Part shown: piece after piece, positions 35,178 through 46,591 of the stretch
How the letters are laid out: each line of letters starts with the position of its first letter
Numbering within the stretch: the stretch's first letter is position 1
Source: Cladobotryum mycophilum
Lineage: Eukaryota; Ascomycota; Sordariomycetes; Hypocreales; Hypocreaceae
Assembly (NCBI GenBank): GCA_036429605.1
Contig: JAVFKD010000016.1
Span: 2,046,001 to 2,110,000, forward strand
DNA: 64,000 bases
Direction of reading: 5' to 3'
The notes under the pieces: model-generated
The model's input: the letters and a program-made list of their open reading frames with translations, nothing else
Databases searched by the model: none
Told to the model about the DNA's origin: nothing
Translations under genes and position numbers: made by a program

Positions 35178-38100
35178 ATGGATCCTGTTGATTCCTCGTC
35201 ATCTTCTTCCCAGCATAGTTCTACTCATAGCTCTCGACACTCTAATTGGGCTGCGCTTGTACAAAACTATTCGGAGACGGCAGATGATCTCGAGGCGGAT
35301 ATGAACGACTCGGAACTTGACGATATCGATATTGCCTCGAAACTAGATTGCCTCCATATCGAGATTGTTGATCCTTGCGAACCGGTGAAGAGTATCGATA
35401 TCAAAAGACCGCGTTTCAAGGCGGACACGCCGTCCCCTGGCACTGCTCCATCTCTGCCACTAATCTCCATCGATCATGACAATCTATCAGTGCAAGACCT
35501 GTCAAAGCCAGAGAAGCTAGAACTTCGGCGTCCATTTCACAAGTGGATGAGAACAATCCATCGCCGGGCGACGCAGCAGCTAACAGCGCTAAGTACTGAT
35601 CGCACTTTGCAATGGCAGCAGCTTGATTCTGGATCCCAAAGCCCTAATGCCGTCTGGAGAAGACCCCATCATCGCAAATCATCGTCCGGGTCCTCGTTTG
35701 CATTCGTTTCGGCGGTTCGAAGTGCTAGTGCCAGTGTCGCCAGTGTCAGTGCTGTGACACGGTCTCGAAGAAAAATCATTCGTTCTCAGCGCCTCTCTTC
35801 CACCGAATGCAGCAGTAGAGCCTCGATTTTGGGGCCTAGAGCATCCGAAGACAGCGGCGTCTTGGAACCGCAAGGCTTGGCCGATATCGCAGCCACTGAG
35901 CGCTCTTTACGGAGACGACAAGTTCTGGAGGAACTCATCAGTACTGAAGAAGCATACATCGGTGATGTCCGATTTCTTATGAACGTAGGTCGACTCCTTT
36001 ATCCAACTGTATGACATTCCTCAGGCTAAGCTATATCCCAGGTTTATGTCACGATCCTTGCCTCATTGCCCACTGAGCATGTGGGACTGAGATCATCCAT
36101 CAACCGCAACTTGACAGAAATCATTGAACTTCACGAGGAAATACTAGGGGAATTGCATCGAGCGGTACCACATTCCGAATACACCCAAGTAGACATCAAC
36201 ACACCGTCCACAACCTCATTGAACCCAACACACGCGCATGGCTACGGCCACCGTAGATGGGCTAGTCTTAGTGCTGTACCGGAGAATAATTTGGAAATGT
36301 CATGGCTCGAGAATGTCCCGGGTATGCTATCAGAGCCTCAGGTAGCAGCTGAGGTCTCCAAGGTTTTTGCAAAGAAGGTATTTACAATGTCCCGTTAATG
36401 CAAAGCAAGTATATGTCATTATTGAGGGTATTCTAACATCTCTTCAGATAAACCGATTGTTCATATACGAGGAGTACGGAGCTGCATACGAGATAATGAT
36501 CAAAGATATTGCCTCTGCTCAGCAGGTCATGCCAGATTGGGAGACATACCAAAGGGGTATTGAAGCGTTGGCACTAACTCTGGGATCTGTCAAGAACCAC
36601 CAAGACGGGCCAAAAAGTCTCTCACTACAAACGACCTTCTTGTCAAGGTACGTTGCTTCTTATATGCCTTGTGTAGAAGCTTGGATTGCTGATTCACTCT
36701 GCTCCAGCCCATACAGAGAATCTGTAAATACCCTCTATTATTCTCCGAACTTCTCAAATACACCCCTGTTTCAGACTGCCCCAACTCGCATATGGAGGTC
36801 GACAGTGTTCTCACGAGACTGCGCGAGGCAACTGCAGAGATTAATCGAGCATCCGATGATGTTGGTATGAAGGCTACATTGGAGAAAACTTGGCTTCTCC
36901 AAGACCGATTGGTGTTTCCAGACAGGGTAGAGTCTCTCTTGGCCTTTCTGAAGCAATGGCTTACGAAATTCGCAGAAACTCGATGCCTTCTCAAAGAAGC
37001 AGATACGATCATTTGGGCATGTTCGTCTTTGCGGCACGCTATATGTGTGCTGGCAGACAAAGGACAGTGTCGATGGGCAGTACATGGTTTGCTTACTTTA
37101 TCGTGATGTTCTCTGCCTTGCTTCAGCAGGGAAGGTTGATCCCATATATACTATCCTTGCTTGTATCAATATTAATGAAGTCAGAATTGAGGATACTGAT
37201 AACGGGCGAGGTTAGAAGAGCCGCTCATATAACAAGTGATCATGAGGACACAGGTTGCTGACGAGGAGTCTAGGGTTACAATGTCACACAGCTCCTTTCT
37301 CCTGGAAATTGGTCTTTGAGTGTGATCATCAGATGTATGAGATGATCATGACGGCCTGTACGCCAAGGGAAGAGATGGTGTGGAGGTCAAGGCTATCGCG
37401 GCCGGCCAAAGAAACTCCCGAAGTCAGAGATCCAAACGTGTTCAGCTCACTCTACTTGAATATCAAAAGCTTGGGAATAGTTTTTGGAAAACCAGGCAAG
37501 TGTTCATCCAGAGCAGAGTATTCTTAGTACAGCCGACTAACAGGGCGCAAAGGCACCGTTGCGCGTCGCATATCGATACATCGGGCCACTACGGTTGGAC
37601 CCAAATCACCATTATGTCAGGTTGTCTTGAAGAATACGAGCGTTGTACGAGATGCTCCTAATAACACTTCTGTCGCATTATCAATCAATCGTTCGCAGTC
37701 CCTTTTGACAACGAACGCACGACTTCCAGTACTTGCGCCTGCTCGAAGTGAGCGGGCTCGGCTAGAAGCTCTCCTGGCGGATGTTTGGAGCAGAGAAATC
37801 TTGCCGTTTCCTGGCATGACAGCAAGATCACGAAGCGAGAACTTGGTAAGGAGTTCAGCTTCTTCAGTGATACGAAAGCTCAGCGTAGCTAGCATTGCTA
37901 GCTCGTTTACCAAAAGGTCGGGCAGCTTAAATCAGCGGGGCGGATCTTCTGAGCACATAATCATCAATGAAACCTCGAAGCGTCGGGATAGTGGGATGAA
38001 TGCAGCCAAGTCTGAGGATACGGATGTAGAGGCAGAACACAACAGGAAAACCAAGAGGCAACGGACGGGCTACACTCCCAGAGATGGGAAGCCAAACGAG

Positions 38101-38409
38101 ACAGCGGTGTTGGAGCCGACAGGATTATCTGGGGTTCTTCGTCGACGAGTACCAACCAATGCCGAAGCATCAGAAACCAATACCGAGACTATTCAGTCGC
38201 CTGCTATAAGAGCACTCTCTACAAGCATTCTTCTGCCAAGACGGTCCATGAGTTCAAGAAAGACGGGTTCACCATCAATAGAGACGGAGAAGGCATCGAA
38301 ATCTTCGACAGAAAAGGTTCGCAAAAACTGCAACCGACGACCCAATATCAGGCAAAACGAAAGTGGTGGTGGTCTCAGGAGATTCTTCATGATACGCAGG
38401 GACAGTTGA
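35178..38409 (+). CDS. Rho guanine nucleotide exchange factor (DH-PH), with one apparent frameshift
   Basis: Dbl-type activator of a Rho GTPase. Seven exons: 35178-35984, 36042-36377, 36448-36647, 36708-36926, 36976-37210, 37274-37495 and 37544-38409; ~961 aa if one base is restored. The N-terminal ~240 residues are Ser-rich and unstructured. The DH domain spans ~245-515 (RRQVLEELISTEEAYIGDVR ... LLVKPIQRICKYPLLFSELL ... LEKTWLLQDRLVFPD). The PH-like domain spans ~525-690 (SFGHVRLCGTLYVCWQTKD, FSWKLVFECDHQMYEMIM). The Ser/Arg-rich tail follows. In exon 3 the frame of NHQDG does not match that of the downstream KKSLTTNDLLVKPIQR; one base is missing in 36607-36616 (GGG CC AAAAA). The intron at 37496-37543 has a GC donor. 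The target GTPase is unknown. Confidence 0.9.
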
Positions 38410-39459
38410 TTGTTTTGTGGCATTTAATTCGATTATTAAACACAGATGCGTTGGAGTATTAGCGATATCACGAGTATTGGCAAGGCATTTGCACTCTTTT
38501 GAGCTGTAGACATGCATGAGGAGCGAATGGGAAGAATATGATGCAGAGTTGAGATTAATGTATACATATTATCATTATTAATGATGCTCGTGACGCGAAT
38601 GGGCTGAAATGCACAAGGTAGAAAAGGGAAAGGTGAAGTGATGGATGAATGCATTCCAATGACGTAAGTGCACTCTCGTAGCTCCTCCCCAGATGTAATC
38701 TAGCTCGGAAGTTTGCAGGACTTGGCAATGAGGCATCTCATGTGAGTTACTACCTGGTACCTATTAGTACATCTTTGGCGGTGAAGTAATTGATAAACTT
38801 AATTGAATGTGTTGTTTACTTCTACCCTTATGGTCATGTTTGATTGACCTATGAAATCTTGTTACTCATCATTCATGTGCCTGGATGATGATCGGCAAAA
38901 AGTGACGATCGTCAGAGTCCACTCTCGTGAATTTGACAAGTACCTGCCTTGCCAGCTTCACTTGCCTTGGAAAGTATCGGATACCATGTCTCATGAGGTC
39001 ATCGTGTATCTTTATGACCGTTTTTGTGGAGTAACAGCTAAAAAAGGGTCGAGAACAGAAAGTGAAGCAAATGGAAGGTTGTGACTGGTGTACCGCTCGA
39101 TCCGCTCCTTCTTGTGCAGTGTTCGCACGCCACGATGACGTAGTTGGTGATGAAGCTCAAGAGCTCCTCCCCTCTTGCCCTCTCATCTGATGTGCACTTA
39201 AATAAGGCAGTTGTTGTTCCCCAATTCCAAGGCTTCTTCTCCTTTCCATCATTCAAAAAGCATTTAAATCCCATCATCAACTGAATCTCCATTATATTTT
39301 TCTTCCCTTCTTCACAACTCTCATTTCCATCAATCCGAATCACTACAACCAACAGCGAATCACTACAACACCACATACACACACCTCTCTCCCATCAACC
39401 GCATCACGCGACACTCAACCCAAACACACTCAAGCAAACACTTTCACGCACCCGCCAAG
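38410..39459. other. Intergenic, RTC3 promoter
   Basis: 1.05 kb between tandem genes. The last 250 bp are CA/TC-rich leader sequence (repeated CATCA/CACTACAACC words). No supportable gene. Confidence 0.6.
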
Positions 39460-40089
39460 ATGACCCGAGGAGAATCCACCCAGTCCAAGGTCCACTACAA
39501 GGGCAACCAGGATGACTTCCTCGTCTTCGTTGATGACGTCGAGACGTACAAGAAGTGGTTGAATGATACCAGCATTCCCATGTCTCACTTCGTCTCATCC
39601 TTCAAGGTATTCTGCTCGCACAAGTAAGTATCCAATCAATTATCCTTGCATTCATTTCTTCATCTTTCAAGGTCGAAAGAGGTCGCTTTCAACTGCAGCA
39701 TCTGGTATATAGTGGCTGCAGTATCAGCCTGTCATTCCAGATGAGGCTGAGATTAAGCGCCTGGATTCAAACACGAAGCAGCCCCCACGTTTGTTGGCAA
39801 TTAAAGAATAGCGGCTAATGATACATAACGTGCAGGCAAGGGGCCCAGGGTACCTTGGACACGGCTTCCAAGAACGAGTTGGCGAATGAATTCGACTCGG
39901 ATGATGAGGATGAGGCCATCAAGACAATCCTTCGGAAGGGATCAATCCAGAACATGGAAGTGAGTTGACCCCACCATAGACCGTTTGCATCCTTGCCGCA
40001 GAATACTGACAAAGACATCTCGTGTGTAATAGATGCCCGGTCGCCAGGGTCCCAGGAACGACTCCATGAGTGCCACACTCACCAAATAG
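39460..40089 (+). CDS. RTC3: RTC3-like protein with SBDS N-terminal domain
   Basis: Small protein with the FYSH fold of the SBDS N-terminal domain; yeast Rtc3 (111 aa) is linked to RNA metabolism and telomere-capping phenotypes. Three exons: 39460-39623, 39836-39959 and 40033-40089; 114 aa. The fold core is visible in VHYKGNQDDFLVFVDDVETY, KKWLNDTSIPMSHFVSSFKV and QGTLDTASKNELANEF. An acidic DSDDEDEAI stretch and a short basic C-terminal tail follow. Joins are AA|G (Lys), codon-end and codon-start, all GT-AG. It stands alone and lacks the C-terminal SBDS/EF-2-like domains, as in Rtc3. Confidence 0.92.
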
Positions 40090-41962
40090 AGAGGGAAAAA
40101 ACGAAAGCCATCGTTGGGGCCTGCTGCAGATCAAGGAATCTTTACCCGTTTTAACTACCGTGGGCCTAGAAATGGGCGTAGACATGGACGACCCAGAACA
40201 AAGTGGCGATGAATGTTTTTGATTGAGTGACGGATGCGTCAGTCTAAGCCTTGGGCCGAGATGCGGCCATGATGGCCGTCACCATGCGACCTGCGGGTCG
40301 CCATAGCGTTTTCTCTTCTTGCAGTAGGATCCTCTTGTATTTAGTGGAATAATCAAGCATTGCGTCCCAAACATAGTCAAAGCCCTGGGTTGCAAATATG
40401 CGGCCCTTTGGATGGATGGATCAATATTGTGATGTACGTGTATGCCTGTGCATGTCTCCATATCTCGGGATCTTTACGACTTGAACGAGGCCTCCACTCC
40501 AATCTACTACAAGTAGGTACTGCTGCATATGATGGCCATCTACATGCAGTATCAGCATCAGTGTTGAGGTTGATATCGGTCCCGTAGTCGATGTCTCGGA
40601 CGATGCAATTCTGAAAAATTTACATACGGCGTACTTTGGAATGGCAGGATATTATACTTGTACTGTTCGGTCCCGATAAAAGAGGGATCTCTCTCTTCTG
40701 TCTCTCGGCGACTTTTCTTTTAATATCTCCCAATCAGGCCGTCACAGTAAAATTAACCACCTACAAGTCTAATGATGCATGTAACCGTGCCGCTCAACGA
40801 AAAATGGAATTTTTGAGCCATAGAGGGCGGCAGTGTGCCGTTCCGCATTTTGTCGTTGGGCCAACCAACAAGGTGAGACATGCAGAAGTGCGTTCGGGTG
40901 CTTCTTGATCAGGCTGGGGGAGGGGGAGCGGAGGGCAAACATTTATTGGGCGTGTTTGCTGTTCTTGTTACGATTACTGTTGTTGGATTGCGGGGGGATG
41001 GGCGCGTGTAAAGGGGGGGCCCTTTTTTTTTTTCGTCCAGTAAAGTGGAAGGTGATGGTTGCCGCGGGATTGGTGATGCACAAGATGTGTCGTGTAAGGG
41101 GGGGGGACAATACAACATCATTGCATACAGGTACTTACTTCTCGTACTCTCGTACAGCATCGCGGGAATCACTAAATTTAGTACTAGACGGCATGAGAAA
41201 AGGAAAATGGGGGTTCATCATCTTGGTTCACGCCATGACGTCGTCGATCAGATTCAAGTCTACGATACAATGTGGGCTTTTTTTTCTTTTGCTTCACGTT
41301 CTCGAAAAAAGTGGCGGGCAACCAGAAACTTGGACAAAACCGCCGTCAAAAACTCAAAAGGAGCTCAAGACGTCCGGCGCTTCTTATTATATCGGAGGGG
41401 GCAGAGCTTATACTACCCCCCACTACCTCGCTCCTATTACACAACAGATGGTATCATTGCTTGCAACTAGAAAACACAAGGGCAGATAGACTCTCGCAAG
41501 CGGTCAAAATCGTACCCGAAACGCTCATCAGCCCGGGAGGAAAAAACTCCACTGTGTCACCATAGACAGACCGCCATAGTGACCAGTGCCACCGTAGTCA
41601 CGGCTCCTCCCAGCCATCTCCTCAACTCCCTACCCCTAAAACCTGGGGATTTGCAAGGGGTATTCGAACAGGGGGAATGCAATCCCATGTCCATGCTCTT
41701 TGAAAGACTCAAGAGCCAGATAATCAGAGTAAAAGAAATGTCATGCCGGAAAAAAGGAAATTGGAAACAAAAGTCGCTAACGCTTCAATGCTGGGAATAC
41801 AAGAGATTAAGACAGTACAAGAAACGGTTGGATAAAGTGATTCATTTGAAATCTCCTTGTAAAGACCCAATGCGATAACTCGTCTGGTTCGACGCGTATA
41901 TGTACACTGCCCGGGTGTCTCTAGGGAAGTGCTGACATCTCAGACCCTCGTCGAGTTCTTCA
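40090..41962. other. Convergent 3' region RTC3 / membrane protein
   Basis: 1.9 kb without a supportable gene. G- and T-homopolymers cluster near 41005-41035 and 41098-41107. The longest open frames are unlike any family and have uneven composition. Confidence 0.55.
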
Positions 41963-42431
41963 TCATTCGTTGAGGAAGAGTCCATGGCTTTTCACAGATG
42001 ATTTCACCCTCACTGTACGCCAAAAGTAAACGCCCATCCCGATCATGTAGTAGATTGCCGGGTTGGTTGCTTGGTACATGAGAATGCAGGTAAGAATCGT
42101 CATCGGGAGGAAGGCCAGTCGGAATTCGATGGACCTGTGAATGCTGGTTCCTGCAAGGAATGGCAATGGCCACTCGAGACCAAACATGACGATGCCGAAG
42201 ATGAGGTTGATAACCTGCAGTACGGGCACGGGTTTGACCGCGCCGTCCAGCGTATGTGTGAGGAAATCCCAAAAGATTTTGGGCCAGAAGAACCCCTCAA
42301 CCGCCGCAGCAACCTGATCTGTGAGCCGTGTCAGCAATCCTGCCATTCAAGTACCGTGGTCATATACACTTACAGGTAGCGGCAGTGAGCATAATAAGAC
42401 GAGCCAAGTGGTTCTTGATGAGTCTGCCCAT
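41963..42431 (-). CDS. Small multi-pass membrane protein (DUF7727-like)
   Basis: Fungal membrane protein of unknown function. Two exons, 42374-42431 and 41963-42318, 137 aa. The start is MGRLIKNHLARLIMLTAATY and the join T|AT makes Tyr20. Hydrophobic segments are at about 8-30, 47-75 (PVLQVINLIFGIVMFGLEWP), 90-108 (RLAFLPMTILTCILMYQATN) and 108-122. The motif EGFFWPKIFWDFLT and the PVLQ..L..GLEWPLP pattern fit the family now called DUF7727. No signal peptide; four transmembrane passes are likely. Donor GTAAGT, acceptor ACAG. The family name is from memory of its sequence pattern, so treat it as probable. Confidence 0.85.
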
Positions 42432-45400
42432 GTTTGCGATGTAAAAGATGAAATCCCAGCTTCCTTTTTAACGTCTTCTTGTTCCGTACTCCTTCAAGTT
42501 TTTGTCCGTTTCTTGCTTTCCTTGCGGGTAGCCTTTGAAACAGTCACAGTTCTGTATCCCTTGTTCGTCTAATTCCCAACCGTAGATGGACCAATGCAAC
42601 ACATAAATCGTCGTAAATAAATAGTACACGTAGGCTCTATCAAAGATGCCTCCGGAAAGAAAGACAGGTAACCAGACCTGCCAATAAGAAGAAGAAAATG
42701 GGCAATAGCACCGATTAGGAGCGAAATAAAAGAGTGACCGAGGATGAAGAGGGCCAGGAGAGAGTAGGCTCGGGGGCGGTAGCCGGGTCTATATTGGAGG
42801 TGCCGTCGGCTTGACGGTCAACCTGCCGAACGGCTGGTTTCGTCTTCGTTGCCGAAGGCGATGGGTTGGAGTCCGTGTGTCAGGTTTATCTGTTGCGATA
42901 AGATGATGTATCCGCCTCAATGCGAGTGCTGGTTTCGAATTTCGAGTCTGAATTAAGTTGGCAGCAGGCATCCGGGCGGCATTGACTTGTTTCCAACAGG
43001 TCTAGTCAAAACACTGAGTGATGTAAGAGGATGGGCGATGAGCGGATAGATCAATATCCGGTATCTCAGCGCGGACAGAAGGGTTATCCAGGGACTTGAG
43101 GCAGACTCCAAAGACTGGGTCGTTTGATATGTAGCGTTGGTGAGTTCCAGATTCCGGTGCCCAACAGTAGAGGTTCAGATCCAGTGCAATGCTAATCGTC
43201 GTCGTTCGCGTCGTGATAGCATAAAAACGGAGAAGGGGTTTGTTTTGAGGAGTATGTATCAGAAAAATAAGTTGGTCTAAGTTCTGAAGCAGTGGCAGCA
43301 AGAGAAAATGGAGAGGGGGAAAGGGAGATTCATCAATGCTCAGACCTTGGCGGTAGATGTAACCCGCAGTCTTAAGAGACTGCATGGTCAAGGTCTCGCC
43401 CATTCCGGATACGATGGGGTGAGATCAGCCAGTGGGTGGAGAGGTGCTATGGCTGGCGGGCCGGCCAAGATGGCCTCTGGATTGGAGCTACTGCTAGTGA
43501 GTGCATGCTGGTCACACAATAGCTAGATTACTCTTGGGCGGGCAAGGTGTCGCACAGCGGTTCTCTGGCGGGCGAGAGCAACAAGGACTGAGTTGACAAG
43601 GACGGCATCGCAGTGTGGCTAAAGATGATTGGTGAGTGCTCGGCGGTTACAGCTTCGCTGACAGCCAATGAGCAGACTTGCCGCTTCACCTATGCATTGT
43701 CGTCCAGGGTTAGGCCCCATCTGCCGTTGAAGACCCCTGCTAGATGGTACCTTTGTCCTCCAGCCAACTGCGGTGCGAGATTGATGTATCCTGACGGTCC
43801 GATGTGGACTAAAAGGAAAAGGCGGTCCTTTCAGAGGTCTTTGGGCTTGGATGCCACCCTCCAGAGGTCTCCGCCACCAACATAACGCCCCCGGGCCTGA
43901 CCTTGATCACCACCCACGAAAACATGTCCTATGATCTTTTCCAGCCTCCCGATACCGAGACCGGATTGGTTAACAATTGATTGTGTGATCTGAGTCTGGC
44001 TGGACAGAAAATCAGACTAATGGTGCCGGGTCGAAGCGAGGGCAAGGGTTCATGTGGTATTGGATGCAAGCCTCGGCGGGTTTGATTCTATTTTTTTCAA
44101 CACACATGCAGCAGTTTCCATTCGCAGCCCATGAGCTTCGCATTCGGCGAACAAATTGTTGCCGGCTAATATGACCCTCCCGACCAGTGAAAGGGGATGA
44201 CGACGGCGACTATTACTTGCATCCGAGTCAGCATGATAATTTTAGAGGTGATGCGGTAGGTAACGCAGGGTCAAGACACTGCGTCTTCTTTCTCTTTTTT
44301 CTTTCTTCTCTTTTCTTTCTTTCCCTGTTTGACCCTCTTTTTACTTGTGGCTCAGATGTTCTTCTCTGACAGCGGTGCGACCAAAGATGAGACACGCACC
44401 TATTGAACTTTTTCGTTGGCAGTCTCGAAATTCTTATGGTGAGGCAGATGAAGTTTGGTGAGGCTTGACCTCGAACTGCTTGTGTCTGGAAGAGCGGGGG
44501 CGAGTCGAGTGGGTGTGCTTTGCTGTGTGGGTGGTGGTGGTTCGTGCGCGGAGGAAACTCCCCCTCCGAGACCCCCTCTTGCCCCTGTAATGGAGTCGGT
44601 TAGCCTTTTAGTGGCTTTAGTGGTTTTTATAGTGGATGTTGTCACTAACTCCAGTGCTCCACCACCATCCCACCCACTAGAAACTGGCTCAAGGTTGTCA
44701 CCACCGCCTTTTTGGCCTCGCCCATTGGTTTCCAGGTCCTGACAGTTCACATATGACTGGTTCTGCAACCCAGCGTTTTGGTTGTTGGAATTGTTCCTGC
44801 AGTTGGATTAACTTTTCGTTTATTTCGTGGACCTCTTTTGAGGCCAGCTTTATGCGGCCTGATCCGTTGATGTTGTCTCGCATATATGTATCCCCCCATA
44901 TTCCATAAAACCAACTCTTAAACACCATCATGTCAACCCACCACAAAAAAGAGACATCCATGATTATCAGGGATTTTCAACTATCGGTATGCGTTATCCG
45001 AATGTGGAGCCCCATACCGAATCCCGAGCATGGCTTTGCTCTCTCATGTGCAGACAGACTATCCCAGCCAGCCGACTTACACCGCACCTTGGAGTGGTGG
45101 TAGAATCACAGCTTGGCGTTCAACTTCATATTGAATTTGCATAGACTGGGCGGAGTTCCGGCCCAAAAGGATGATCCGTCATAAGAAAATAAGGTCCTCC
45201 ATTCGGAGCAAAAGACCATTAGAGTCGATAGTCCGTCGGAACAGGTCCTTTGCATCGTCACTGAGGGATCATCAACAATTGCCGTCTTCAGCCTCAGGGC
45301 GGCTCTACACGATTGTTGATTGGTTGTCTCTCCACTTCTCCATTTGCTAAGCGAACCAATCATTGTTGTCATCACATCTATGGAGGCTGTCCCCCCTCAG

Positions 45401-45834
45401 AGCGCAACGTGCCCTTGAAGTGACAATACGTCCGTGCCATTTGCACTTCACATAGTCTGTCTGCCTTCGACGCCATGGCTTCGAGAAGAAGAGGTTATAC
45501 CTAATGTGTCACCTAAATGTGGGCATTTTCTTCTCTTTATTCCACGAACCAACAAATATCGCAAACTGCCATGTGAGTAGGTCTCATCGGTAAGAAGCAG
45601 GTGACTTGCGAGACATGCAAGCCCGTCACCAACATGCTTCCCGGCCCACATCCATCAACCGAGCAGATTTCACGATGATGCATAAGTCGATGGTAGCTTA
45701 ACAGCCAATGAGTGGAGTTCCTCTCTCAGTGTAAGCCGTAAAATTCTTCCCAAAGCAATATGTTCCCTCTGAAGAAGACTTCTTCACTTTACTTCTCAAC
45801 CCTGCACCCGCTAGTCGTACCATGCGCCTATCAA
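42432..45834. other. 3.4-kb region without a confident gene
   Basis: Several open frames of 80-135 codons exist (minus 43002-43403; minus 44400-44768 and 44698-44961; minus 45106-45375). None has recognisable family motifs, and I could not join them with convincing splice sites. No terminal repeats or transposase motifs were seen. It may hold fast-evolving or decayed genes. Confidence 0.45.
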
Positions 45835-46591
45835 TCAACGGCCAATATTGACAGGGCCATTTGTAAAAAAAGACACTACTTGGATGCCGTTGTCTCCGAG
45901 CAAATCACACAGTTGTCTCTGCCCCTCATCATTAAAGGCAAGCTGCGTTAAATCCCCTAGGCTGATAGATATATCCATCACCATGTTAGTTTGCCTATCA
46001 CCAAGGGGCTGGCCACGGACACAGCGTGATACGAGTTCTCGAGTTAGTGACCGTTCTTCTTCTTGCTCGTTATTGGTAGGGTTTAGATTGCATTGTCGCC
46101 GTAACTGGTCAAGGCAAGTTGGTAGCTCCGCAGTAGATCTAATCGGAATAATTGTCATCCCAGCCATGTTTTTCAGCATCCTGGATCCTCGTCAGCGTTC
46201 ACCACACTTACTAAAATTGACTTCACACTCACTCCATTTGTAGATTGACAAAAGCGGTTACATCTCCGTCCCCTGCAAGTAAAAGCACTATCGCCATGTT
46301 TCTTCCACCACCAAGCAACGAGAGTCTTTCGATCCTGTCTCTTGCTTCAGGGGTGTCTATCTCGGCCGAGGACAGAAGAATAGCCCTGAATAGAGCACCC
46401 TGGCCGGCTCTGGAGGGGGCTGGAAGGCAATGTCATGCGTCCCAAGATGAGTTTCTAATCATTCTCAGTTGACGTATCAGATGAAGTAGTTGTGTATATG
46501 ACCTACCTTTCCAGCCCGGGAGAGCAGCCTTTGATAGAGATGGGGCTATGTGTGCCCAGTCCTTCCTCTTCCTGAGAGATGAACAGAACAT
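45835..46591 (-). CDS. Unrecognised gene with two well-supported introns, 205 aa
   Basis: I do not recognise the family. Three exons on the minus strand, 46507-46591, 46233-46419 and 45835-46180, join without breaking the frame through an 87-nt (GTAGGT...CAG) and a 52-nt (GTGAGT...CAG) intron. The protein opens MFCSSLRKRKDW. It then has an amphipathic helix (AGQGALFRAILLSSAEI), two short hydrophobic strands each followed by a helix (NMAIVLLLAGDG; GMTIIPI then LPTCLDQLRRQC), an acidic loop (NNEQEEER) and a C-terminal strand-helix-strand ending QVVSFFTNGP. The alternating strand/helix order suggests a Rossmann-like alpha/beta fold; that is inference. No signal peptide or transmembrane helix. 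The 5' end is the least certain part, and an extra upstream exon is possible. Confidence 0.68.

Noticed and set aside
40833..41489. 218-codon plus-strand frame after RTC3
   Set aside because: Spans G and T homopolymers; composition is not gene-like; no family match.
42432..45834. Relic transposon or RIP-mutated repeat
   Set aside because: No terminal repeats, no transposase or reverse-transcriptase motifs, and no clear TpA excess by eye.
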